Shown piece after piece: positions 1 to 5,528 of a stretch of DNA of 15,435 nt (position 1 is its first letter; the number at the start of each line of letters is the position of its first letter). Source of the DNA: Azoarcus sp. (GTDB taxonomy: Bacteria > Pseudomonadota > Gammaproteobacteria > Burkholderiales > Rhodocyclaceae); contig JALNWS010000092.1 of the NCBI GenBank assembly GCA_023230755.1, positions 1 through 15,435 of the forward strand, given 5' to 3'. Made by a program: the position numbers and the translations under genes. Below the pieces are notes generated by a model, which saw nothing but the letters and a program-made list of their open reading frames with translations, searched no databases and was not told where the DNA came from.

Positions 1-12
1 CAGGAGCTCATC

Positions 13-327
13 ATGATGCAATTCGGCAAGTATCTCAGCGCACTTTTCCTGGCTTTCTCGTTATTGACGGTCGCCGGATGCGCCAGCACCGACAAGAAGG
101 CCGGTACGGGCGAATATGTGGACGACACCGTGATCACAGCCAAGGTGAAGGCCGCCATCTTCAATGAACCGATGCTCAAGGTTGCAGAGATCAACGTTGA
201 AACCTTCAAGGGCGTCGTTCAGCTCAGCGGGTTCGTGACCTCGCGGGCAATGGCGAACAAGGCAATCGAGGTGGCGCGTGGGGTTTCGGGGGTGAGTTCG
301 GTCAAGAACGACATGCTGATCAAGTGA
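13..327 (+). CDS. BON-domain outer-membrane lipoprotein (OsmY/BON family)
   Basis: A 104-residue secreted lipoprotein. Residues 1-22 are a signal peptide ending in a lipobox (V-A-G-C), so Cys23 should be lipidated. The +2 residue is Ala, not Asp, which favours transfer to the outer membrane. Residues about 35-104 form a single BON domain, visible as the D-x-x-I-x-x-K-V-K-A helix, the strand pair around VVQLSGFV, and a closing GVSSVKNDM segment. BON domains are thought to bind phospholipid or peptidoglycan surfaces and are common in envelope-stress proteins. Two ATG codons sit in tandem (13 and 16). AGGAG at 2-6 leaves six bases before the first, so I chose 13. The gene stands alone and converges on the 4Fe-4S gene. 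The family is sure; the role is not. Confidence 0.9.
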   Translation: MMQFGKYLSALFLAFSLLTVAGCASTDKKAGTGEYVDDTVITAKVKAAIFNEPMLKVAEINVETFKGVVQLSGFVTSRAMANKAIEVARGVSGVSSVKNDMLIK

Positions 328-336
328 TGTGATGCG

Positions 337-374
337 AACGGGTGCAGCATGTCGTTTTTGACCTGCTGCCCGTT
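337..374. terminator. Hairpin between convergent BON and 4Fe-4S genes
   Basis: The outer arms AACGG (337-341) and CCGTT (370-374) pair. After a two-base bulge, GCAGCA (344-349) pairs with TGCTGC (364-369), and GTC/GAC (351-353 with 360-362) can close a small T-rich loop. It lies just after the stop codons of two converging genes, the usual place for a bidirectional terminator. There is no clear T-tract on either side, so efficiency is uncertain. Confidence 0.5.
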
Positions 375-379
375 TGCCA

Positions 380-1102
380 TCATTTCATCTTGCTTGTCGC
401 GCTCATGTTCCGGTAGTGCTCGATCATCCTGAGGGAGTTCGAGTACCCGTGCGCGATCTGCTCCGACGGATAGCGGTGCGCGGAACCGACCGGACAGGCA
501 AGACGGGCGACGCAAGTCGCTGCACAGCGCGAGCCGGGCCTGCGGCGGTAGTCGATGCACCGGTTCAGGTCGAACTCGTCGGACGTCATTGCCTGCGCAG
601 GGCAGGCCGCAATGCACGGCCTGTCGCTACAGTTGTCGCAGGGCGAGGGTGCGTGCCCTGGCGGTGCAAGCGGGAGCAAGGTATCTGCGAGCAAGACCAC
701 CCGGTAGGCGAACCAGGTGCCCCAATCCTGGTTGATCCCGACCTTGAAGGGTGAGGCGTGGTGCCAGCCCGCAAGGCGGCCAAGCGCCTGCAGGCCAACG
801 GGTGTATTGCCCGGGTAAATGAGCTTGCGGTGGCGCGTGCCAAAGCAGGTGTTGAACCAGTCCGTCACGGTGCGGACGCTGAAATCGTCGATCGGGTCGG
901 GGCTCGCGATTCCCGCTGCCTTGACTGCCGGCCACAGCTGCGCGCCGGCGTTGCCAATCAGAATGAGCTGGCGGAATTTCGCGCCGTCTTCCATGTATTG
1001 CTGCAACTGCGAACGGATACCCGGGGGCAGGCTGTCAAGGTTGAACACGGCCTGCAGGTTGAGCCCCGCGCGGTCGAGCTGGCTGAAGTCGCAGGGGGTC
1101 AC
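380..1102 (-). CDS. QueG-like 4Fe-4S double-cluster protein of unknown function
   Basis: A 240-residue protein with a cysteine-rich C-terminal part. The first cluster motif is C155-x2-C158-x4-C163-x3-C167-P, a normal ferredoxin-type site. A second set, C182, C193, C197 and C203-P, follows and resembles a reduced version of the second cluster of epoxyqueuosine reductase (QueG), including an R-C-I-D-Y stretch where QueG has R-C-I-S-Y. Residues 1-150 have no motif I can name. QueG itself is longer (usually over 350 residues) and carries cobalamin-binding sequence that I do not see, so this is probably a distant relative and not the tRNA enzyme. Its start is GTG and overlaps the thioredoxin stop by four bases (GTGA, 1099-1102), which implies translational coupling and a shared job, perhaps electron transfer or repair of an Fe-S or thiol centre. 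That function is inference. Confidence 0.8.
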   Translation of the reverse strand: MTPCDFSQLDRAGLNLQAVFNLDSLPPGIRSQLQQYMEDGAKFRQLILIGNAGAQLWPAVKAAGIASPDPIDDFSVRTVTDWFNTCFGTRHRKLIYPGNTPVGLQALGRLAGWHHASPFKVGINQDWGTWFAYRVVLLADTLLPLAPPGHAPSPCDNCSDRPCIAACPAQAMTSDEFDLNRCIDYRRRPGSRCAATCVARLACPVGSAHRYPSEQIAHGYSNSLRMIEHYRNMSATSKMK

Positions 1103-1431
1103 GCCGCAGACTCAAGCGCCTGCAAGGCCTGTTCGATGTCTTCCTGTTTGCCCGGACGCACGAGGCGCGCAATCTCCTGCCCCTTGCGCACGAAGATCAG
1201 CGACGGCCACAGCTTGACGCTGAAACTGCGCCCAAGGCGCCGGCCGGGGCCGTCTTCGACCTTGATCTGTCGTATCCCCGGATGCCGGGCCATTGCCGCC
1301 GCAATCAGGGGAGCTGCTGCGTTGCAGTGCCCGCACCAATCGGTACCGAAGTTCAATACGACGGCTTCGTCGAGTTCGTCAATCTCGCTGCGCGAAAGCG
1401 AGCTTTCCTGATAAGGCGTGGTTTGCGGCAT
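1099..1431 (-). CDS. Thioredoxin-like protein with WCGHC active site
   Basis: A 110-residue thioredoxin-fold protein with no signal peptide, so probably cytoplasmic. The active site reads D-W-C-G-H-C (about residues 31-36). The cis-proline loop is L-W-P-S-L, followed by the usual F-V-R-K-G-Q-E strand and turn. Ordinary bacterial thioredoxins have CGPC. CGHC is the protein disulfide isomerase type, which in known enzymes raises the redox potential and favours thiol exchange or oxidation. I chose the ATG at 1431 because the family's N-terminal sequence begins close to it; a longer frame reading up to 1686 overlaps the MFS gene and adds only low-complexity sequence. The ribosome-binding site is weak (GGA about 11 bases upstream). 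The gene is coupled to the downstream 4Fe-4S gene. It lies 137 bp after the MFS gene on the same strand, so read-through is possible. Confidence 0.88.
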   Translation of the reverse strand: MPQTTPYQESSLSRSEIDELDEAVVLNFGTDWCGHCNAAAPLIAAAMARHPGIRQIKVEDGPGRRLGRSFSVKLWPSLIFVRKGQEIARLVRPGKQEDIEQALQALESAA

Positions 1432-1529
1432 GGTGTCAATCCGGTCAAGGGAAGGATCCTGACAGGATAATGCATGCGTTTCGGAATGGGGGAGCTTGCA
1501 CGCGCACTCCACAACACGTGCGGCCCGAT

Positions 1530-1559
1530 CCGGGGGTGATGCTGTTTCTTCACCCCCGG
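1530..1559 (-). terminator. Strong GC hairpin after the MFS gene
   Basis: A perfect 10-bp stem (1530-1539 with 1550-1559, core CGGGGGTGA/TCACCCCCG) and a 10-base loop lie nine bases past the MFS stop codon. The placement fits a transcription terminator for the MFS gene or a 3'-end stabiliser. On the minus strand no T-run follows, so partial read-through into the thioredoxin gene is plausible. Confidence 0.5.
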
Positions 1560-1568
1560 CAGGGTCGT

Positions 1569-2894
1569 TCAGGCGCGGGCGGGAATCGCTTCGAGCAGGG
1601 TTTCGTGACGCTTGCGGCGTCCGATCCACGATGCCGACAGGGCACTGACCAGGCCGGCGAAGAGGACGTAGGCGCAGATCAGCCACGGATCGCCATTGCC
1701 CTTCTGCAGCAGATAGGTGGCGATCACCGGGGTGATGCCGCTGGCGAAGATGCCCGAGAACTGATACACGAAGGAGATGCCCGAGTAGCGGATCCTGGGG
1801 TTGAAGAGCTCCGCGAACAGCGCCGCCTCAGGGCCGTAGATTGAGGCGTAGAACACGCCGAACGGAATGATGATCGACATCCACACCACCAGCAGGTTGC
1901 CGTTGCTGTTCTGCATGAACCAGAAGCCGGCAAAGGCGGAGAGGCCAGTCAGCAGCGACCCCCAGAAATAGATCCGTGTTCTGCCGATGCGGTCCGACAG
2001 TCCACCGAAAAAGGGGATGGTGAAGATCATCACCAGCGCGGCAGCCATCACCCCGAGCAGGGCGTCGGTGCGGCTCAGGTGCAGGGTCTGGGTGAGGTAG
2101 GCAATCGAGAACACGCCAAAGATGTTGAAGAACACCCCGTCGATGTAGCGCGCGCCCATGCCGGCGAGGACGTTACCCGGATACTTGGTGATGACTTCCT
2201 TGATCGGCAGCTTGATTTCTTCGCCCGAGGCCTTTGCTTCGGCAAACTCCGGGGTCTCCATCACGTTCAGGCGGATGTACATGCCCACCGCGACCAGCAG
2301 GAAGGACAGCACGAAGGCAATGCGCCAGCCCCACGCAAGGAATTGCGCGTCGCTGAGCAGCGAGGACAGTGTTGCCACGACGCCCGAGGCGAGGCACAGG
2401 CCCAGCGCCAGACCGATCTGCGGAATGCTGGCGTAAAAGCCGCGCTTTTCCTTCGGCGCGAATTCAAACGCCATCAGCACTGCGCCGCCCCATTCGCCCC
2501 CCAGGCCGATACCTTGCGCAATGCGCAGCACCAGCAACAGGATGGGCGCCCAGACGCCGATCTGATCGTAGGTCGGCACCATGCCGATCAGCACGGTGGA
2601 GACCCCCATGATCATCAGCGTCATGACCAGCATGCTCTTGCGTCCGAGCTTGTCACCGAAATGACCGAAGATCACGCCACCGAGCGGGCGGCTCAGAAAG
2701 CCGACGGCGAAGGTGCCGTATGCCAGCATGGTCGATACCAGCGGGTCGCTGGAGGGGAAGTAGAGCTTGTTGAATACGATGCCTGCGACTACGCCATACA
2801 GGAAGAAGTCGTACCACTCGATCGTGGCGCCGATCAGGCTCGCACTGACGACGCGCCTGACTTCCTTTGGATCGGTCTTGATCGCTTTTTTCAT
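1569..2894 (-). CDS. MFS transporter, metabolite:H+ symporter (MHS) family
   Basis: A 441-residue inner-membrane protein with about 12 hydrophobic segments. It has the features of the MHS group (ProP, ShiA, KgtP, CitA and relatives): the N-terminal G-A-T-I-E-W-Y-D-F-F-L-Y segment (22-33), the loop 2-3 motif G-H-F-G-D-K-L-G-R-K (77-86), the R-I-A-Q-G-I-G-L-G-G-E-W-G-G stretch (124-137), and a second loop motif G-G-L-S-D-R-I-G-R. Members import small organic acids, amino acids or osmolytes with protons; the substrate cannot be read from sequence. I chose the ATG at 2894 because GGAG lies eight bases upstream, while the upstream ATG at 2921 lacks a ribosome-binding site. A promoter/operator module at 3007-3071 matches the one before the GMC-TRAP operon, pointing to control by the IclR protein encoded at 10497. 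Confidence 0.93.
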   Translation of the reverse strand: MKKAIKTDPKEVRRVVSASLIGATIEWYDFFLYGVVAGIVFNKLYFPSSDPLVSTMLAYGTFAVGFLSRPLGGVIFGHFGDKLGRKSMLVMTLMIMGVSTVLIGMVPTYDQIGVWAPILLLVLRIAQGIGLGGEWGGAVLMAFEFAPKEKRGFYASIPQIGLALGLCLASGVVATLSSLLSDAQFLAWGWRIAFVLSFLLVAVGMYIRLNVMETPEFAEAKASGEEIKLPIKEVITKYPGNVLAGMGARYIDGVFFNIFGVFSIAYLTQTLHLSRTDALLGVMAAALVMIFTIPFFGGLSDRIGRTRIYFWGSLLTGLSAFAGFWFMQNSNGNLLVVWMSIIIPFGVFYASIYGPEAALFAELFNPRIRYSGISFVYQFSGIFASGITPVIATYLLQKGNGDPWLICAYVLFAGLVSALSASWIGRRKRHETLLEAIPARA

Positions 2895-2976
2895 TTTTGT
2901 CTCCGGAAATGCAAATGCCAAGATTCAGATCTGTGTTTTGTTTTGCCAGTGCACACGCGTGTTTCTTCCTGCCCGC

Positions 2977-2993
2977 GAATGCACGTTTCATTC
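2977..2993. promoter_or_regulatory. Possible second IclR-type half-site in the MFS leader
   Basis: The octamer CGTTTCAT at 2984-2991 is identical to one arm of the perfect inverted repeat at 10409-10427. It lies in an imperfect palindrome whose ends are GAATG (2977-2981) and CATTC (2989-2993). It would fall downstream of the predicted MFS transcription start, between the main operator and the gene. Binding is inference. Confidence 0.35.
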
Positions 2994-3006
2994 AGGAGTC
3001 TTCTCT

Positions 3007-3071
3007 AAATGAAATGCAGCGTTCCAGTTACTGGAATAGACACTATTGATGATCTGATAAGCAAATCCAAG
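3007..3071 (-). promoter_or_regulatory. MFS promoter and operator, homologous to the iclR/GMC intergenic module
   Basis: Read on the minus strand: a -35-like TTGGAT (3065-3070), exactly 17 bp, a -10-like AATAGT (3042-3047), then an operator-like block at 3007-3026. The block TGGAACGCTGCATTTCATTT matches 16 of 20 bases of the corresponding block before the GMC gene. Over the whole stretch I count about 43 identical columns of 66 by hand alignment with 10407-10472, using one single-base gap. An extra perfect inverted repeat, TTCCAG-TTA-CTGGAA (3022-3036), covers the predicted start site. The predicted leader to the ATG at 2894 is about 140 bases. The rest of the intergenic stretch (3072-3218) holds no gene I can see. 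Confidence 0.6.
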
Positions 3072-3171
3072 TCCGATCGCAATCAGGCCTCGAAACTGAA
3101 ACGCAAAAAGGGTTCGGAATACCAGAATCACAACCCGATACGGCGAATGCCATTCAGGTTTCGGTAAGCTT

Positions 3172-3189
3172 GCTGCGGGGGGGGGCAGC
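3172..3189. repeat. Run of nine G inside a short inverted repeat
   Basis: GCTGC (3172-3176) and GCAGC (3185-3189) can pair around a loop made of G only; the full G run is 3177-3185. It sits 30 bp past the lysR stop codon. It may act as a weak terminator stem for lysR on the minus strand, though the stem is only 5 bp and there is no T-tract. Such a homopolymer is prone to slippage but here lies outside any gene. Confidence 0.4.
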
Positions 3190-3218
3190 GATGCAGCCGA
3201 ACTGCGCTGGCGGTCTGT

Positions 3219-4091
3219 TCAGAACCCGCGATGCTTGAGTTTCGAGCCGGCCCGGCGCAGGCACTCGGCAAGGCGCTCGAAGGTCGCTTGGTCGGCAACC
3301 GGCGAGCAGATCATGTTCATGTTCAGTGTCGCCGTGCTTCGAATGAAGGTGGCGGGCAGTGCGCGCATCAGTGCGGGTTGCACCAGAGATTCCGGCAACA
3401 GGGACACGGCGAGGCCCGCCCGGATGGCGGCAGCGATGTTTTCCAGAACGGGACTTCCGAACACCTTTATGTATGGAATGCCGGTGCGTTTGAGATCCGC
3501 CGCGCACCGGTCCCGAACGATGCAGTTGTCTTCGTACAGTGCAACAGGGAGCATCTCCCGATCCTCCAGCGAGATGCCTTTAGGGGCGCACCAGATAAGG
3601 TTCTCAGACCACAGCATCAACTCGTCGTGAACGTCATCCTCGCCAGCGACGATAGCCAGATCGAGCTCTCCGCGTCCGACCAGCTGGCGCAGGTTCCGAC
3701 TGCGGTCGCAGCATATTCGTGCTTCGAGCTGTGGCAGATCCTGCATCAGGATCGGCATGAATACGGTGAGAAAATCCTGTGCGTAGTCGGTCGGAATGCC
3801 GAAGTTGATTCGGCCCGTGAGTTGGCGCTGACTGAGTGCCACGAGGGTTGCGTTGTTGAGCCGCAGAATCTGCCCTGCGTAACCGAGCAGGGTCCGACCC
3901 GCGTCGGTGAGCGCGATGCCCTGGTTGCTGCGCTCGAGCAAACGGACGTCGAGTTGTTGCTCAAGGCGCTTGATCTGCATGCTGACTGCAGCCTGCGAAC
4001 GAAAGAGGGTCGCAGCGGCCTTCTTGAGTTCACCGGCTTCGACGACCGCACAGAAGGTGCGAAGCAGTTCGGGGTTGAGCAGGCTTTCCAT
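3219..4091 (-). CDS. LysR-family transcriptional regulator
   Basis: A 290-residue LysR-type regulator of normal family length. Residues about 5-65 form the winged helix-turn-helix, with the typical A-A-A-T-L-F-R-S-Q-A-A-V-S-M-Q-I-K-R-L-E-type recognition region and the L-D-V-R-L-L-E-R-S wing. Residues about 90-285 are the periplasmic-binding-like effector domain. These proteins bind a small ligand and switch the divergent gene on. Here the divergent partner is the MDR dehydrogenase at 4286, and the 194 bp between them contain a LysR-box-like T-N11-A inverted repeat (4158-4172). AGGA lies nine bases before the ATG at 4091. The inducer is unknown; a substrate or product of the neighbouring dehydrogenase is the usual expectation. 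Confidence 0.93.
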   Translation of the reverse strand: MESLLNPELLRTFCAVVEAGELKKAAATLFRSQAAVSMQIKRLEQQLDVRLLERSNQGIALTDAGRTLLGYAGQILRLNNATLVALSQRQLTGRINFGIPTDYAQDFLTVFMPILMQDLPQLEARICCDRSRNLRQLVGRGELDLAIVAGEDDVHDELMLWSENLIWCAPKGISLEDREMLPVALYEDNCIVRDRCAADLKRTGIPYIKVFGSPVLENIAAAIRAGLAVSLLPESLVQPALMRALPATFIRSTATLNMNMICSPVADQATFERLAECLRRAGSKLKHRGF

Positions 4092-4149
4092 GGGTCATCG
4101 TCCTGTTTTCACTACAGCGCTGGCACGAAGGCGCGGCGCGGCGCGGGGA

Positions 4150-4178
4150 GATCGTGATTCACGAATAGTGAAACGATC
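4150..4178. promoter_or_regulatory. LysR-box-like nested inverted repeats
   Basis: The inner repeat TTCAC-N5-GTGAA (4158-4172) contains the T-N11-A pattern of LysR operators. The outer repeat GATCGT (4150-4155) with ACGATC (4173-4178) surrounds it, with its centre shifted by one base. The site lies about 60 bp upstream of the lysR start and just upstream of the predicted promoter of the divergent dehydrogenase gene, the usual position for activation and autorepression. Confidence 0.6.
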
Positions 4179-4194
4179 GTTGATATTAATTCGT

Positions 4195-4223
4195 TTGTCT
4201 GAAGTATCAAGGCGGACTAGGCT
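4195..4223 (+). promoter_or_regulatory. Candidate sigma-70 promoter for the MDR dehydrogenase gene
   Basis: A -35-like TTGTCT (4195-4200), a 17-bp spacer and a -10-like TAGGCT (4218-4223). Both hexamers are weak (four and three matches), as expected for a LysR-activated promoter. The LysR-box-like repeat is immediately upstream. Confidence 0.4.
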
Positions 4224-4230
4224 AAGCGCA

Positions 4231-4254
4231 AGCCCTGTCTGATCAAACAGGGCT
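4231..4254 (+). other. Leader hairpin before the MDR dehydrogenase gene
   Basis: AGCCCTGT (4231-4238) pairs perfectly with ACAGGGCT (4247-4254) around an eight-base loop. It would form at the very 5' end of the predicted transcript and ends 31 bases before the chosen ATG. It could stabilise the mRNA; without a T-run it is unlikely to be an attenuator. Role inferred. Confidence 0.4.
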
Positions 4255-4285
4255 ATTGATCCAAGCTTCAACGATGGGGAACACG

Positions 4286-5401
4286 ATGAGCAAATACACA
4301 CTCCCTGCGACCATGGCTGGCGTCGTGCTCGCGGGCCACGGCGGACTGGAGCAACTGCATTTCCGCGATGATCTGCCCTTACCCCAGGCCAAGCCGGGCG
4401 AAGTGTTGATCAGGGTCGGCGCCGCCGCCGTCAACAACACCGATATCAACACGCGTATTGGTTGGTACTCCAAGGGCGTGACGGGACAAACGAACGCGGG
4501 GGCGGAGGGTGGGTTTGTCGAGGCCCATGACGACGATGCGAGCTGGTCGGGCATCCCGCTCCAGTTCCCCCGCATACAGGGTGCCGACTGTTGCGGGGAG
4601 ATCGTTGCGGTGGGTGAGGGGGTCAGCCCGGCGCGCATCGGGGAACGCGTACTGGTGCGCAGCATGCAGCCGCCGCCGGGTGCCGTCGATCCCTTCTCGT
4701 GCATCACCTTTGGCTCCGAGTGCGACGGCAGTTTCGCGCAGTATTGCACTGCGCAGGCGAACGAAGCCTTTCGCATCGACAGCACGCTGAGCGATGTGGA
4801 GCTGGCCTCGTTTCCGTGTGCCTATTCAACGGCCGAGAACATGCTGGCGCGGGCGGGCCTGAAGGCCGGCGAACGCGTGCTGATCACCGGGGCTTCAGGG
4901 GGCGTGGGTTCGGCAGCGGTGCAGCTTGCCAAGCGACGGGGCGCCCATGTGCTTGCTGTCTGTGGCTCGGCAAAGCGCGCAGAGGTCGAGCGCCTTGGGG
5001 CGGACCAGGTCATTGAGCGCGGCGAGAGTCTGCTTGCGGCATTGGGGCGTGACACGGTTGATGTCTGTGTCGACCTGGTCGCAGGGCCGCAATGGCCCGA
5101 GCTGCCCGATCTTTTGCGTCGCGGCGGTCGCTACGTCGTTGCAGGTGCCATCGGCGGGCCGCTGGTCACGCTTGATGTCCGCACGCTGTATCTCAAGGAT
5201 CTGAGCTTCTTCGGTTGTACTGCCCAGCCGCGGGAGGTGTTTGAGAACCTGATCGGCTACATCGAGCGCGGCGAGATCCGTCCCGTGGTGGCGAAAACCT
5301 ATCCGCTCGCAGCAATCGTGCAGGCGCAACAGGATTTCACGGCCAAGAAATACGTGGGCAAGCTGGTGTTGCTGCCCTTCGAGACGGCCGCGGGCCAATA
5401 G
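4286..5401 (+). CDS. Zinc-free MDR-family dehydrogenase (quinone-oxidoreductase type)
   Basis: A 371-residue cytoplasmic NAD(P)(H)-dependent oxidoreductase of the medium-chain dehydrogenase/reductase superfamily. The GroES-like N-terminal half runs to about 180 and includes the G-A-D-C-C-G-E-I-V-A-V-G region (99-110). The Rossmann half carries I-T-G-A-S-G-G-V-G-S-A-A-V-Q-L-A-K (200-216). The position that holds the first catalytic zinc cysteine in alcohol dehydrogenases is N-N-T-D here (50-53), and no structural-zinc cysteine cluster is present, so this resembles zinc-free quinone reductases or enoyl reductases. Residues 60-95 form an extra segment rich in Gly and Asp. I chose the ATG at 4286, with GGGGA five bases upstream, over in-frame ATGs at 4256 and 4274. 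It is probably activated by the divergent LysR protein. The substrate is unknown. Confidence 0.88.
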   Translation: MSKYTLPATMAGVVLAGHGGLEQLHFRDDLPLPQAKPGEVLIRVGAAAVNNTDINTRIGWYSKGVTGQTNAGAEGGFVEAHDDDASWSGIPLQFPRIQGADCCGEIVAVGEGVSPARIGERVLVRSMQPPPGAVDPFSCITFGSECDGSFAQYCTAQANEAFRIDSTLSDVELASFPCAYSTAENMLARAGLKAGERVLITGASGGVGSAAVQLAKRRGAHVLAVCGSAKRAEVERLGADQVIERGESLLAALGRDTVDVCVDLVAGPQWPELPDLLRRGGRYVVAGAIGGPLVTLDVRTLYLKDLSFFGCTAQPREVFENLIGYIERGEIRPVVAKTYPLAAIVQAQQDFTAKKYVGKLVLLPFETAAGQ

Positions 5402-5446
5402 CCAGCGGGGACGCGGCTGATTCCGTTGCGGTGCTCGGCAATGAAA

Positions 5447-5480
5447 TAAAGCGGCCACAGACATGTCTGTGGCCGCTTTA
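5447..5480. terminator. Bidirectional intrinsic terminator (34-bp perfect palindrome)
   Basis: A perfect inverted repeat with 17-base arms (TAAAGCGGCCACAGACA and its complement) lies between the convergent MDR gene and the large TRAP permease gene. The GC-rich core is flanked by A-run and T-run bases in both orientations (CTTTACTTTG on plus, CTTTATTTCAT on minus), so it can end transcripts from both sides. The remaining bases of the 127-bp gap hold nothing else I recognise. Confidence 0.9.
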
Positions 5481-5528
5481 CTTTGCAAGGTCCGCTCACG
5501 AAATGCAGGGAGCCTGTTTCCGGGAGGA

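Noticed and set aside
758..1411. A plus-strand frame across the thioredoxin and 4Fe-4S genes
   Set aside because: Both minus-strand genes have clear motifs and a GTGA overlap; the plus frame has none.
1475..1482. TGCGTTTC before the thioredoxin gene, matching an arm of the IclR-type operator
   Set aside because: One isolated octamer without a second arm or a promoter is expected by chance in 15 kb on two strands.
1432..1686. N-terminal extension of the thioredoxin gene up to 1686
   Set aside because: The extension overlaps the MFS coding end and the hairpin at 1530-1559 and has no recognisable sequence. The ATG at 1431 gives a normal thioredoxin length.
2079..3008. A 309-codon plus-strand open frame opposite the MFS gene
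   Set aside because: It is rich in His, Gln, Arg and Asp with no hydrophobic core or motif, typical of an antisense shadow, and runs across the MFS promoter.
3231..4157. A 308-codon plus-strand frame opposite lysR
   Set aside because: It is antisense to a clear LysR protein and has no ribosome-binding site or domain.
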